From CAXMST01 sp963790085 (lineage in GTDB: Bacteria; Actinomycetota; Thermoleophilia; Solirubrobacterales; 70-9): a stretch of 64,000 nt of DNA. Below the pieces are notes generated by a model. It saw only the letters and a list, made by a program, of their open reading frames with translations. It was not told where the DNA came from and made no database searches. The position numbers were made by a program, and so were the translations under genes. Shown here piece by piece: positions 7,768 to 16,747 of the stretch (the first letter of the stretch is position 1; each line of letters starts with the position of its first letter). The stretch covers positions 39,259 to 103,258 of the forward strand of contig CAWBNH010000005.1 in NCBI GenBank assembly GCA_963790085.1. Direction: 5' to 3'.

Positions 7768-9074
7768 AGGTCGCCGTCGTCGGCTACCCGAACGCCGGCA
7801 AGAGCACCCTGGTCAATCGCCTCGCCGGTCGGCGAGAGGCGGTGACGCACGAGGAGCCGGGAGTGACGCGCGACCGCAGGGAGATCGACTGCGAGTGGAA
7901 CGGCCGGCGGATCACGCTGATCGATACAGGGGGGGTCGACCTCGCGGCCGGGGACTCGCTCTCGAGGGCGGTGCAGGACCAGGCCCGCGAGGCGATCTCC
8001 GACGCGGACCTGATCCTGCACGTGGTCGACGCCCGGGCCGGCCTCGGGCCGGGCGACGCGGAGGTGGCGGCTCTGCTGCGCGCGGCCGATCGCCCGGTGC
8101 TCGTCGTCGCGAACAAGGTCGACCGCCCCGGCGCCGATCATCTGCTCGCTGAGCTCTACGGACTTGGACTCGGGGAGCCGATCGCGGTCAGCGCCACGCA
8201 TGGGCTCGGCACCGGCGATCTGCTCGACCGGATCGTCGAGCTGGGCCCGCGGGGCGGTGGGGCCGAGGACGAGGACGAGCGACCCCGCGTCGCGATCCTC
8301 GGCCGTCCGAACGTCGGCAAGTCCTCACTGCTCAACGCCCTGCTCGGCTCACAGCGGACGATCGTCAGCGACGTCGCCGGCACGACCCGGGACCCGATCG
8401 ACACCGAGATCATCGTCGACGGCCGCGCCGTGGTCCTGATCGACACCGCGGGGATCCGCCGCCGGTCGAAGCTCGCCGGCAGCGTCGAGTACTACTCCCA
8501 GATCCGGGCCGAGCGGGCGGCGTCGAGGGCCGACGTCGCGATCCTCGTCTGCGACGCGTGCGAGGGGGTCACCTCCGAGGACCTGCGGATCGGCGAGCTC
8601 GCGATGAAGAGCGGCTGCGCGACCCTGGTTGCGCTCAACAAGTGGGACATCGCCGATCTCGATCTTGATGACGCCAAGGCCCGACTCGAGCAGCGGCTGA
8701 GGCTGCGTCCGCCGGTGATCACCTGCTCCGCCAAGCGTGGCCGCAACCTCCAGAAGCTGCTGCCGAAGGCGCTCGAGCTTGCCGATCGACGCGCGGCGCG
8801 GCTCCGGACCCCGGAGTTGAACCGCCTTCTCGGCGACGCGGTCGATCGCAACCCGCCTCCGTCGCGGCATGGGCGGCGGCTTCGGACCTACTACATCGCC
8901 CAGGTCGGCGCGGCTCCGCCGCGCTTCGCGGTCCAGGTCAACGATCGCAAGCTGATCAGCCGCGACTGGGCCTACTACCTCGAGAACTGCCTGAGAGAGG
9001 CGTACGAGCTCGAGGGCGTGCCGCTGGTGATCGATTTCGTGCCGAAGCGGCAGCGGCGCTCGAGCTCGGTATAA
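7764..9074 (+). CDS. der: Ribosome-assembly GTPase Der (EngA)
   Basis: Essential GTPase for 50S subunit maturation. 436 residues with two tandem G domains: first P-loop GYPNAGKST and DTGG, ANKVD; second P-loop GRPNVGKSS, DTAGIRRRSK, LNKWD. The C-terminal KH-like domain ends with VPLVIDFVPK. It starts with GTG inside the cmk stop codon (GTGA), so translation is probably coupled. Confidence 0.97.
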   Translation: MKVAVVGYPNAGKSTLVNRLAGRREAVTHEEPGVTRDRREIDCEWNGRRITLIDTGGVDLAAGDSLSRAVQDQAREAISDADLILHVVDARAGLGPGDAEVAALLRAADRPVLVVANKVDRPGADHLLAELYGLGLGEPIAVSATHGLGTGDLLDRIVELGPRGGGAEDEDERPRVAILGRPNVGKSSLLNALLGSQRTIVSDVAGTTRDPIDTEIIVDGRAVVLIDTAGIRRRSKLAGSVEYYSQIRAERAASRADVAILVCDACEGVTSEDLRIGELAMKSGCATLVALNKWDIADLDLDDAKARLEQRLRLRPPVITCSAKRGRNLQKLLPKALELADRRAARLRTPELNRLLGDAVDRNPPPSRHGRRLRTYYIAQVGAAPPRFAVQVNDRKLISRDWAYYLENCLREAYELEGVPLVIDFVPKRQRRSSSV

Positions 9075-9082
9075 GGCTGGCT

Positions 9083-10927
9083 GTGTCTCGGCAGGACTGG
9101 CTCGATCGGCTTCGTGAACGGCTCCCGGGGCGCAACGCCGGCGCGTCGCCTGGGGCCGGTGAGGCCGGCGGCGGGGCCCGGCAGGCGCTGAGCCGGGCCG
9201 CGACGACCGTGGCCGACCGCGCCGGGTCGATCGCCGATGCCGTCAGCGGGGCCTGGCTCTCGTTGCCGCTGATGGTGCGCCAGCGCCTGGCCGCCGCCGC
9301 CGCTCTGGTTGCCCTGGTTGCGCTGGTTGCCTTCGTGCTGATCCCGGCTGCGCCCTGCTGGTCACCGGGCGGTGACCGCTGCCCGCCCACCGACGACGCG
9401 ATCGCGCTCGTCCCCGCCGATGTCGGCGCCTACCTGCACCTGAACCTCGATCCCGCGACGGACCAGTACGAGCTCGCCGCGACGCTGGCCAGGCAGTTCC
9501 CCGAGTTGGCGGAGCTGGCGACCTCGGCGCTGCCGCTCGCCGCCGACCGGCGGATCGACTACGAACGGGACGTGCGCCCCTGGAGCGGGGGGGAGGTGGC
9601 GGTTTCGTTCGACACCGACGGCACCGAGCTGGCCCCGATGCTGATCCTCGAGGTCGCGGACGCGGCGGCGGCGATCGAGTTCGCCGAGCGAGCTCTGGGG
9701 CCGGAGCCGGCGACCGCGGAGGTCAACGGGATCACGCTGATCACCGACAGCACGGGCGCGGCCGCGGCGCTGCGGGCCGGGTTCCTGTTGATCGGCCCCG
9801 AGTCGCAGGTGCGGCGCTCGGTCGAGCTCCCCGGCTCCGACTCGCTCGCCGCCGCCGCGGCCGCCCAGCGGCCGCTCGGCGAGCTGCCCGCGGAGCGGCT
9901 GGCGGAGGTCTATCTATCGCCCGAGCTCGCCGGCGCGCTGGCTGAGAGCGAAGAGCTCGCCCCGCTCGACGCGTTCGTCGATGCGGAAGCCTCGATCGGG
10001 GCCGCGGCCGCCCTGGTCGTGGAGGAGGACGCGGTTCGGATCGCCGTTCGCAGCATCCTCGATCCCGGGCGGAGCGAGGATGCTCCCGGGTTCTTCGGGG
10101 AGCTCCCCCGCTTCGAGCCGACGCTCACATCGAAGGTCAAGGGCGACGCCCTCGTGTATCTGGGAGTCGGCGACCCCGAGGCCGCCGCCGCGGCGCTGGT
10201 CGGCCCCGCGGTGGCGACCGCACCGGACGTCTTCGACGGGTTGGCGCGATTCGCCAGCCGCCTCGAGCGGCGGGACGGAGTCGACCTGGAGCGCGACCTG
10301 CTGACGTTGCTGCCGGGCGAGGCAGCGCTGACGGTGGAGCCGGACGAGCCGCCCGCCGACGGCGGCTCGGACGCCGGCGAGACGCCCGGGATCGTGACCC
10401 CGACCGGCGCCCCCTACCTTGCCCTGCTCGCGAAGGAGGTTGACTCCGCTGCGGCGCTCGATGACCTCGCGGCGCTGCAGGAGCCGATCGCCGGCGCCGT
10501 CGACAGCGCGGGCGGGCGGGAGCCGCGCTTTCGGTCGAGCGAGGTCGCCGGGGTTGAGGCGCAGATCCTGCCGCTCTCGCCGGTCGTCGACCTGACCTAC
10601 GCGACCGCCGACGATCAGCTGATCGTCGCGACGAGCCCCGTCGCGGTTGAGCGCTACCTCGCCGACGCAGAGCCGCTGGCCGCAGCGGCGGCGTTCGAAC
10701 GGGCGACGCGCTCGTTCGACGACGAGCTGTCGCTCCTGCTCTACGTCGGCTTCCGGGACCTGCTCGCCCTCGGAGAGCGGCTGTTCCTCGCTGAGGACCC
10801 GACGTACGCGCGCTACGCGGTCGATCTGCGCGGCCTCGAAGCGGCGGCCCTCGCGGTCACCCAGAGCTCGTCGGAGTTGCGGACCGACGCCCGGGTCACG
10901 GTCGGGGAGCGCGAGGGGGCCGAGTAG
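9083..10927 (+). CDS. DUF3352 membrane-anchored protein
   Basis: 614 residues. A short cytoplasmic Arg/Gly-rich N-terminus leads into one membrane span (residues about 67-90, AAAAALVALVALVAFVLIP), then a large extracytoplasmic region opening with a Cys pair (CWSPGGDRC) and DDAIALVPADVGAYLHLNLD, the typical DUF3352 beginning. The rest is Ala/Glu/Leu-rich with repeated segments resembling each other. Function is unknown. It follows der by 8 bases and may share its transcript. Confidence 0.75.
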   Translation: MSRQDWLDRLRERLPGRNAGASPGAGEAGGGARQALSRAATTVADRAGSIADAVSGAWLSLPLMVRQRLAAAAALVALVALVAFVLIPAAPCWSPGGDRCPPTDDAIALVPADVGAYLHLNLDPATDQYELAATLARQFPELAELATSALPLAADRRIDYERDVRPWSGGEVAVSFDTDGTELAPMLILEVADAAAAIEFAERALGPEPATAEVNGITLITDSTGAAAALRAGFLLIGPESQVRRSVELPGSDSLAAAAAAQRPLGELPAERLAEVYLSPELAGALAESEELAPLDAFVDAEASIGAAAALVVEEDAVRIAVRSILDPGRSEDAPGFFGELPRFEPTLTSKVKGDALVYLGVGDPEAAAAALVGPAVATAPDVFDGLARFASRLERRDGVDLERDLLTLLPGEAALTVEPDEPPADGGSDAGETPGIVTPTGAPYLALLAKEVDSAAALDDLAALQEPIAGAVDSAGGREPRFRSSEVAGVEAQILPLSPVVDLTYATADDQLIVATSPVAVERYLADAEPLAAAAAFERATRSFDDELSLLLYVGFRDLLALGERLFLAEDPTYARYAVDLRGLEAAALAVTQSSSELRTDARVTVGEREGAE

Positions 10928-10956
10928 CTGCCCGCGGCGATTCGCGCCGGTAACGG

Positions 10957-10962
10957 TAAGGT
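10957..10962 (+). promoter_or_regulatory. Possible -10 box TAAGGT for metK
   Basis: TAAGGT in the 78-base gap before metK would give a leader of about 37 bases that carries GAGGA at 10989-10993. No good -35 is visible. No SAM-riboswitch-like structure fits in this short gap. Confidence 0.35.
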
Positions 10963-11005
10963 TTCGCGCTGATCGCAACCGCAGAAGCGAGGAATCGACC
11001 TGATC

Positions 11006-12271
11006 ATGGGCAAGACCATCGACCTCTCCGAGAACGAGCACCTGTTCACCTCCGAATCGGTGAGCGAAGGGCACCCCGACAAGATGTGCGACCAGATCTC
11101 GGACGGCGTCCTCGATGCGGTGCTCACCGACGACCCCACCGGCCGCGTTGCCTGCGAGACCCTGGTCAATACGGGCCTGGTCGTGGTCAGCGGTGAGATC
11201 TCGACCGACACCTACGTCGACATCCCGAAGATCGTCCGGCGAACGATCAACGAGATCGGCTACAACGACGGTCGGATGGGCTTCGACGGCGACTCCTGCG
11301 CCGTCCTGACAGCGATCGACGAGCAGTCGCCCGACATCGCGCAGGGGGTCGACCAGGCGTACGAAACGCGCACCGATCCAACCGACGAGGACGAGCTCGA
11401 TCGCGATGGCGCCGGCGACCAGGGGATGATGTTCGGCTACGCAACCCGCGAGACGAGCGCGCTGATGCCGATGCCGATCCAGATCGCCCATACGCTCGCG
11501 CGGACGACCGCACAGGTGCGCAAGGACGGCTCGATGCCCTACCTGCGCCCCGACGCGAAGACGCAGGTGACGATCCGCTACGAGGACGACCGGCCGGTGG
11601 AGGTGGTCAAGATCCTGATCTCCACGCAGCACGCGCCGGACGTGGACAGCGAGACCAAGATCAAGCCCGATCTCTGGGAGCAGGTCGTAGCCCCGGTCCT
11701 CGATGCCGACTACGCCGACCTCTACGACGCGACCTCGCTGCGCGACGAGTTCCTCGTCAACCCGACCGGCAAGTTCGTGATCGGCGGCCCGGTCGGCGAT
11801 GCCGGATTGACCGGGCGCAAGATCATCGTCGACACCTACGGCGGCGCCGCGCGTCACGGCGGCGGCGCGTTCAGCGGCAAGGATCCATCGAAGGTCGACC
11901 GATCCGCCGCCTACGCGGCCCGCTACGTGGCCAAGAACGTCGTCGCGGCCGGCCTGGCCGACCGCTGCGAGGTGCAGCTCGCCTACGCGATCGGCGTCGC
12001 ACACCCGGTCTCGATCATGGTCGAGACGTTCGGGACCGGCAAGGTCTCCGACCACGCGCTGACCGAGGCTGTGAGCGCGGTCTTCGACCTGCGCCCGGGC
12101 GCGTTCCGCAAGTACCTCGACCTCCACCGGCCGATCTACCAGCAGACGGCCGCCTACGGCCACTTCGGCCGCGATGACCTCGACCTGAGCTGGGAACGGA
12201 CCGACCGCGTCGACGAGCTTCGCAGCGCCGCCGGCCTCGAGGCGCTGGCCGCGGCCGACACGCCGGCCTGA
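11006..12271 (+). CDS. metK: S-adenosylmethionine synthetase
   Basis: Makes SAM from methionine and ATP. 421 residues. Motifs: FTSESVSEGHPDKMCDQISD (N-terminal methionine/ATP site), DQGMMFGYA (residues about 136-144), the lysine loop GKFVIGGPVGDAGLTGRKI and GGGAFSGKDPSKVDRSAAY. The length is slightly above the usual 385-400 because of small insertions in the first third, such as TDPTDEDELDRD. Monocistronic by spacing; the neighbour downstream is on the other strand. Confidence 0.97.
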   Translation: MGKTIDLSENEHLFTSESVSEGHPDKMCDQISDGVLDAVLTDDPTGRVACETLVNTGLVVVSGEISTDTYVDIPKIVRRTINEIGYNDGRMGFDGDSCAVLTAIDEQSPDIAQGVDQAYETRTDPTDEDELDRDGAGDQGMMFGYATRETSALMPMPIQIAHTLARTTAQVRKDGSMPYLRPDAKTQVTIRYEDDRPVEVVKILISTQHAPDVDSETKIKPDLWEQVVAPVLDADYADLYDATSLRDEFLVNPTGKFVIGGPVGDAGLTGRKIIVDTYGGAARHGGGAFSGKDPSKVDRSAAYAARYVAKNVVAAGLADRCEVQLAYAIGVAHPVSIMVETFGTGKVSDHALTEAVSAVFDLRPGAFRKYLDLHRPIYQQTAAYGHFGRDDLDLSWERTDRVDELRSAAGLEALAAADTPA

Positions 12272-12296
12272 GCGGCGGCTGCCCGCGGGCCGACGC

Positions 12297-12815
12297 CTAC
12301 TGCGGCTGCTGAGCCCCGGGCCCGGGGCCCGTGTCGCCCAGCCCCGAGCCGGCAGCGGCGAGCTCGGTCGCCTGGTGGACGGCCTCGACGACCGCCTCCG
12401 GGCTGTCGACCCCGGCGAAGACGAAGTCGCTCGGGTCGTTGGAGGCGGTGTCGAAGTCGATGTCGCCGACCTGCAGCAGCCGCTGGAACACCGACTGCGA
12501 GTAGCTGACGTCCTGAACGCGCTCGAGCCGCGCCTCCTGGACCTCGCGGGAGATGATCCCGTGCTTGATGTTGAGTCGCCGGTTGGTGACCCTGTAGCGG
12601 GTCGATACCCGCTTGATGAAGCCGGCCAGCACCGTCACGCCGGAGCCGACCAGCAGCGCGCCGACGACGAGGCCGGTGCTCGCCCCGATCAGCGAGAGGA
12701 TCACGACGATCACGATCGTGATCGTGATCCCCTTCAGGTAGAAGGCGAGAATCGCCCGCCAGGAGGGATGGCCCTCGAACACCACCTGCTCGCCGGGGTT
12801 CAGGTTGCTCGCCAT
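12297..12815 (-). CDS. PH-domain (bPH2/YdbS-like) membrane protein
   Basis: 172 residues. The N-terminus LNPGEQVVFEGHPSWRAIL is the typical opening of bacterial PH-domain proteins. Two hydrophobic spans follow (about residues 27-47 and 50-66), then the PH core STRYRVTNRRLNIKHGIISR and RLERVQDVSYSQS. The tail is Gly/Pro/Gln-rich. Likely bound to the cytoplasmic membrane; no specific role known. Start at ATG 12815, supported by the minus-strand TATATT box 7 bases upstream. Confidence 0.85.
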   Translation of the reverse strand: MASNLNPGEQVVFEGHPSWRAILAFYLKGITITIVIVVILSLIGASTGLVVGALLVGSGVTVLAGFIKRVSTRYRVTNRRLNIKHGIISREVQEARLERVQDVSYSQSVFQRLLQVGDIDFDTASNDPSDFVFAGVDSPEAVVEAVHQATELAAAGSGLGDTGPGPGAQQPQ

Positions 12816-12822
12816 GGCCGGG

Positions 12823-12828
12823 AATATA
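12823..12828 (-). promoter_or_regulatory. -10 box TATATT for the PH-domain gene
   Basis: Minus-strand TATATT lies 7 bases before the ATG, a leaderless arrangement and one of the best -10 matches in the window. Confidence 0.55.
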
Positions 12829-12859
12829 TGGGACCGCAGGCGTCGTCCGCGTGCAGCCC

Positions 12860-12865
12860 TACGTT
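12860..12865 (+). promoter_or_regulatory. -10 box TACGTT for priA
   Basis: TACGTT lies 9 bases before the ATG at 12875, which favours that ATG over the in-frame GTG at 12851. Confidence 0.45.
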
Positions 12866-12874
12866 GGCGGCCCG

Positions 12875-15067
12875 ATGAGGATCGCCAAGGTAGAGCTGAT
12901 CACGACCACCCGCGCCCTGCGGGGCCCGTTCGACTACCGGATCGACGGCCTCGAGCGCCGGATCGAGATCGGCTCGCTGCTGATCGTGCCGTTCGCGCGC
13001 CGCCGGCTGCTCGGCGTGGTCGTCGGCCTTGCGGACGAGAGCGAGCTTGGCGACGATCGGCTGGCGGAGCCCGACCGGGTGCTCGACGTGTCGACGACCG
13101 CCGAGTTGATCGAGCTCGGTGGCTGGATCGCGGAGCGCTACTGCTCGACCCGCTCCCGCGGGATCGCCCTTGGGCTGCCGCCGGGCGCCGGGACCGGACG
13201 CATCCCACGGGCTCCGAAGCCAAGGAGCGAGCAGCGCGCGCGGCTGACCGCCGCGGGCCGGGCGGCGCTCGGGCCCGAGGGAGGGCGGCTCGGCGACCGG
13301 CAGCGGGCGGTGCTCGAGGACCTCGCCGGGGTGGAGGAGCGCTCGAACGCCGAGCTCCGCGAGCGGACCGGGGCCCCCGCGAGCGTCGTCAAGCGGCTCG
13401 CCGAGCGGGGGCTGGTCGAGTCACGGCGCGTCGGCGTACGGAGGCGGCCGGCGCTGCCGCCGGTGGGCGAGAGCGCTGGGCCGGTGCGGCTTTCGGCCGC
13501 CCAGCGGGAGAGCGCTGCGCGGGTCGCCGCCGCGCTGCGGGGCGAGGGCGACCGCGAGCTGCTGCTCTACGGCGTCACCGGGTCCGGCAAGACCGAGGTC
13601 TATCTCGAGGCGATCGAGCTCGCGCTTGCCTCCTCGCGGACGGCGATCCTGCTGGTGCCCGAGATCGGTCTCACGCCTCAGACCGTCGGCCGCGTGGTCG
13701 CCCGCCTGGGCGACGAGGTGGCGGTGCTTCACTCGGGGCTCTCGGAGGGTCAGCGGTTCGACGAGTGGCGGCGCCTGCGCTCGGGCGAGGCCCGGGTCTG
13801 CGTCGGCCCGCGATCGGCGGTCTTCGCTCCGCTCGAGGACCTCGGGATCGTGATCGTCGACGAGGAGCACGATGCGTCCTACAAGCAGGAGGGCGACCCG
13901 CGCTACGACGCCCGCGCCGTCGCCCGTAGGCGTGCCGAGACGGCGGGCGCGGTCTATCTCGCCGGGAGCGCGACCCCGCGGCCGGAGAGCTGGTCGGAGC
14001 TGACACGCCTCGAGTTGCCGGAGCGGATCGACGCGCGCCCGATGCCCGAGGTGGGAATCCTCGACATGCGCGAGGTCTCGCCCCGGTCGGGGCCGCTGCA
14101 CCCCGAGGTCCGTGCGGCGCTGGCCGACCTCGAGCCGGGCGAGAAGGCGATCGTGATGCTGAACCGCCGTGGCTTCTCCCCGCACCTGTCCTGCGCCGCC
14201 TGCGGCCACTCGGTCGGCTGCCCGCACTGCGACGTCTCGCTCGTCCTGCATCGCGCCGGCGGGCGGATGAGCTGCCATCACTGCGGCCACTCCGAGCCGG
14301 TCCCGACAGCCTGCCCCGAGTGCTCGGCTGTGACCCTGGCCCGCTTCGGGGCGGGGACCGAGCGGATCGAGGGTCTCGTGGCCGAGCTCGTCGCCCCGGC
14401 TCCGGTATTCCGGCTCGATACCGACACGGCGGCGCGCAGGGGGGCACACGGACAGCTGCTCGCCCGCTTCGGCGCCGCCGAGTCTGGGGTCCTGGTCGGC
14501 ACGCAGATGGTGGCGAAGGGGCACGACTTCGCCGACGTGGTCCTCAGCGTCCTGCTCGATGCGGACTCGACTCTGCGTTACCCGGACTTCCGGGCTGAGG
14601 AGAGGACCTTCGCGCTCGTCTCCCAGCTCGCCGGCCGCAGCGGGCGCGGCGAGCGCGGCGGCCGGGTCCTGATCCAGACCTTGGCGCCTGATTCGGAGCC
14701 GATCGTCGCCGCCGCCGCGCACGACGCTCCCGGATTCCTCCGGGGCGAGCTCGAGCGTCGCCGGCGATTCGAGTACCCGCCGTTCTCGTCGCTGGTCGCG
14801 GTCGAGCTCGCCGGCCCCGACGAGCAGCCGCTGGCCGCCGCGGCGGAGCAGGTTGCGGCCGAGATCGCTCCCGCAGTGCCGGCCGGCAGTGAGCTCCTCG
14901 GTCCGGCGCCGCGGTTTCGTCGCCGGCGCAAGTTCCGACGGCGCCTGCTGATCAAGACGACCGATCCACGCTCGGTGGTCGCGGCGGTCAGCGGCGCGAT
15001 CGAGTCGCAGTCGGCCGCAGGTCTGCTCCGCGGACTCGCCGTCGCGGTCGACGTCGATCCCCAGTAG
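12875..15067 (+). CDS. priA: Primosomal protein N' (replication restart helicase PriA)
   Basis: Recognises stalled forks and reloads the replisome. 730 residues. The N-terminal 3' DNA-binding domain is recognisable (GPFDYRID, VPFARRRLLGVVVG). The helicase core has Walker A GVTGSGKT at residues 233-240 and the DEEH box at 329-332. The zinc region has Cys pairs in CAACGHSVGCPHC, CHHCG and CPEC. Later motifs include GTQMVAKGHDF and QLAGRSGRGERGG. In many actinobacteria PriA has lost helicase residues; here Walker A and DEEH are intact. Confidence 0.95.
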   Translation: MRIAKVELITTTRALRGPFDYRIDGLERRIEIGSLLIVPFARRRLLGVVVGLADESELGDDRLAEPDRVLDVSTTAELIELGGWIAERYCSTRSRGIALGLPPGAGTGRIPRAPKPRSEQRARLTAAGRAALGPEGGRLGDRQRAVLEDLAGVEERSNAELRERTGAPASVVKRLAERGLVESRRVGVRRRPALPPVGESAGPVRLSAAQRESAARVAAALRGEGDRELLLYGVTGSGKTEVYLEAIELALASSRTAILLVPEIGLTPQTVGRVVARLGDEVAVLHSGLSEGQRFDEWRRLRSGEARVCVGPRSAVFAPLEDLGIVIVDEEHDASYKQEGDPRYDARAVARRRAETAGAVYLAGSATPRPESWSELTRLELPERIDARPMPEVGILDMREVSPRSGPLHPEVRAALADLEPGEKAIVMLNRRGFSPHLSCAACGHSVGCPHCDVSLVLHRAGGRMSCHHCGHSEPVPTACPECSAVTLARFGAGTERIEGLVAELVAPAPVFRLDTDTAARRGAHGQLLARFGAAESGVLVGTQMVAKGHDFADVVLSVLLDADSTLRYPDFRAEERTFALVSQLAGRSGRGERGGRVLIQTLAPDSEPIVAAAAHDAPGFLRGELERRRRFEYPPFSSLVAVELAGPDEQPLAAAAEQVAAEIAPAVPAGSELLGPAPRFRRRRKFRRRLLIKTTDPRSVVAAVSGAIESQSAAGLLRGLAVAVDVDPQ

Positions 15068-15133
15068 GCGCAGTCGACGCGGGTCGCGGGTGTGGGCGAC
15101 GCGACGCCCTCCCTGTTCGGTCTCCCCAGTTCC

Positions 15134-15139
15134 TAGACT
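15134..15139 (+). promoter_or_regulatory. -10 box TAGACT for the def operon
   Basis: TAGACT lies 7 bases before the GTG at 15147. It supports that GTG as the def start and a leaderless transcript for def-fmt-rsmB-zinc ribbon-rpe. Confidence 0.55.
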
Positions 15140-15146
15140 CCCTACG

Positions 15147-15815
15147 GTGAGCGACTCCGATCAGCGACAAGAACCGGCGCCCGAGCCGGACGGCGAAGGC
15201 GACGAGCAGGAGCGCGAGCGCCGGCTCGAGGCGCTTGCCCTGGTCCGCAAGTTCGGCGACCCCGTGCTCAAGTCCCGGGCCTCTGAGGTCACCGAGTTCG
15301 GCTCCGAGCTGGCGCGCGATGCCGATCGGATGGTGAGCTTGATGCACGATGCGCTCGGGATCGGCCTAGCAGCGACGCAGCTCGGCGTCATGCGGCGGCT
15401 GCTCGTCTTTCAGGCGGGGCCCGACGCCGCCCCGCGCGGGATCGTCAACCCGACGGTCGAGTGGGTCTCGACCGCGACCGTGACGGCCGAGGAGGGGTGC
15501 CTGTCGCTGCCCGGCATTGCGGTTGACGTCGAGCGGCCGCTGCACGCACGGATCTCGGCGCTCGACACGTCGGGTCAGGCGGTCCTGCTCGAGGCCTCAG
15601 GGCTCGAGGCACGCGTCCTTCAGCACGAGATCGATCACCTCGACGGCGTCCTGATCATCGATCGGACGCCGCGCGAGCAGCGGCGGGCCGCTCTGCGGGC
15701 CCTGCGCAGCGGCGAGGCCTTCAGCCCCGAGATGCTCGAGCCCGAGCCCGAGGATCCGTCGGCCGAGGTGGGCGAGGACGGCCCGCTCGTCTCGGCCCCG
15801 CCGATCGAACGGTGA
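15147..15815 (+). CDS. def: Peptide deformylase
   Basis: Removes the formyl group from nascent proteins. The three metal-site motifs are present: GIGLAATQLG, EEGCLSLP and HEIDHLDG. 222 residues, longer than the usual ~170-190, because of a charged N-terminus (about 25 residues, Glu/Asp/Arg-rich) and an acidic C-terminal tail of about 35 residues. Start at GTG 15147 is backed by the -10 box. It opens an operon whose five genes all overlap by four bases; pairing with fmt is the classic deformylase-formylase unit. Confidence 0.95.
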   Translation: MSDSDQRQEPAPEPDGEGDEQERERRLEALALVRKFGDPVLKSRASEVTEFGSELARDADRMVSLMHDALGIGLAATQLGVMRRLLVFQAGPDAAPRGIVNPTVEWVSTATVTAEEGCLSLPGIAVDVERPLHARISALDTSGQAVLLEASGLEARVLQHEIDHLDGVLIIDRTPREQRRAALRALRSGEAFSPEMLEPEPEDPSAEVGEDGPLVSAPPIER

Positions 15816-16747
15816 GCGCGGTCGCGAACGTCTACATGGGCAGCTCGGAGTTCGCCGCCGAGGTGCTCGGCGCCCTGGCGGCCTCCCGCCACCGGCCGCT
15901 GTTGGTCGTCACGCCCCCCGACCGCCCGCAGGGGCGGGGTCGCCGGCTTGCCTCACCGCCGGTCGCAGAGCTGGCCCGAGAGCTGGGGCTCGACCTGCAC
16001 CAGACAGCCAGCGTCAACGACCCCACCTCGATCTCGCTGCTGACCGACTCCGGGGCCGAGCTCGGTTGCGTCTGCGCCTTCGGCCAGCTGATCAAGGAGC
16101 CCCTGCTGACGCGACTGCCGATGCTGAACGTGCATCCATCGCTGCTCCCCAGATGGCGTGGCGCGGCGCCGATCGAGCGCGCCCTGATGGCCGGCGACGA
16201 TCGCGTAGGGGTGGCGATAATGCGGCTCACGGAGGGCCTCGATTGCGGCCCGGTCGCCCTCAGCGAGGAGCTGGAGGTCGGGGCCGACGAGGGCTTCGCC
16301 GAGCTCGCGGCGAGGCTCGCCGCCGCCGGCGGCAGGCTGCTGGTCGAGGCGCTGGACCGCCACGCAGCGGGCGAGCTCGAGTTCACGCCGCAGGCAGAGG
16401 AGGGGGTCACCTACGCGGAGAAGATCGGCTCCGCCGATCGCCGGCTCGACCCCGGCCGGGATGCGGCCGAGCTGGCCCGCGCGGTGCGGGCCCTGACTCC
16501 GCATATCGGCGCCTATCTGGAGCTCCCGGACGGCGGTCGCCTCGGGGTGCTGGCGGCTGAGGCCGAGCCCGCCGAGTCGGTCCCCGAGCGCGGTCGCGTG
16601 GTCACCGATGACCGCGGTCGGCTGCTCGTCGGCTGCTCACCCGGCGTGCTCGCGATCAGCGAGCTGAAGCCGCCCGGTGGGCGGGCGATGGCCAGCTCCG
16701 ACTGGCTCCGTGGCCACTCGGCCCCCGAGCGGGTCGCGACGAGTTGA
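15812..16747 (+). CDS. fmt: Methionyl-tRNA formyltransferase
   Basis: Formylates initiator Met-tRNA using 10-formyl-THF. 311 residues, normal. The catalytic domain has the signature LNVHPSLLPRWRGAAPIERAL, including the Asn/His pair, and TPPDRPQGRGR near residue 32. The C-terminal domain (EKIGSADRRLDPGRDAAELARAVRAL) binds tRNA. GTG start inside the def stop; the stop overlaps rsmB. Confidence 0.96.
   Translation: MSAVANVYMGSSEFAAEVLGALAASRHRPLLVVTPPDRPQGRGRRLASPPVAELARELGLDLHQTASVNDPTSISLLTDSGAELGCVCAFGQLIKEPLLTRLPMLNVHPSLLPRWRGAAPIERALMAGDDRVGVAIMRLTEGLDCGPVALSEELEVGADEGFAELAARLAAAGGRLLVEALDRHAAGELEFTPQAEEGVTYAEKIGSADRRLDPGRDAAELARAVRALTPHIGAYLELPDGGRLGVLAAEAEPAESVPERGRVVTDDRGRLLVGCSPGVLAISELKPPGGRAMASSDWLRGHSAPERVATS

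Noticed and set aside
10928..11005. SAM riboswitch before metK
   Set aside because: The gap is 78 bases with no recognisable SAM-I/IV core.
9914..12163. Very long open frame on the minus strand
   Set aside because: It runs opposite the DUF3352 and metK genes; its residues are Arg/Gly/Asp/Val-rich without any motif, the usual mirror effect of high-GC codons.
12851..12874. GTG start for priA
   Set aside because: The -10 box at 12860 lies inside that extension and homology starts at ATG 12875.
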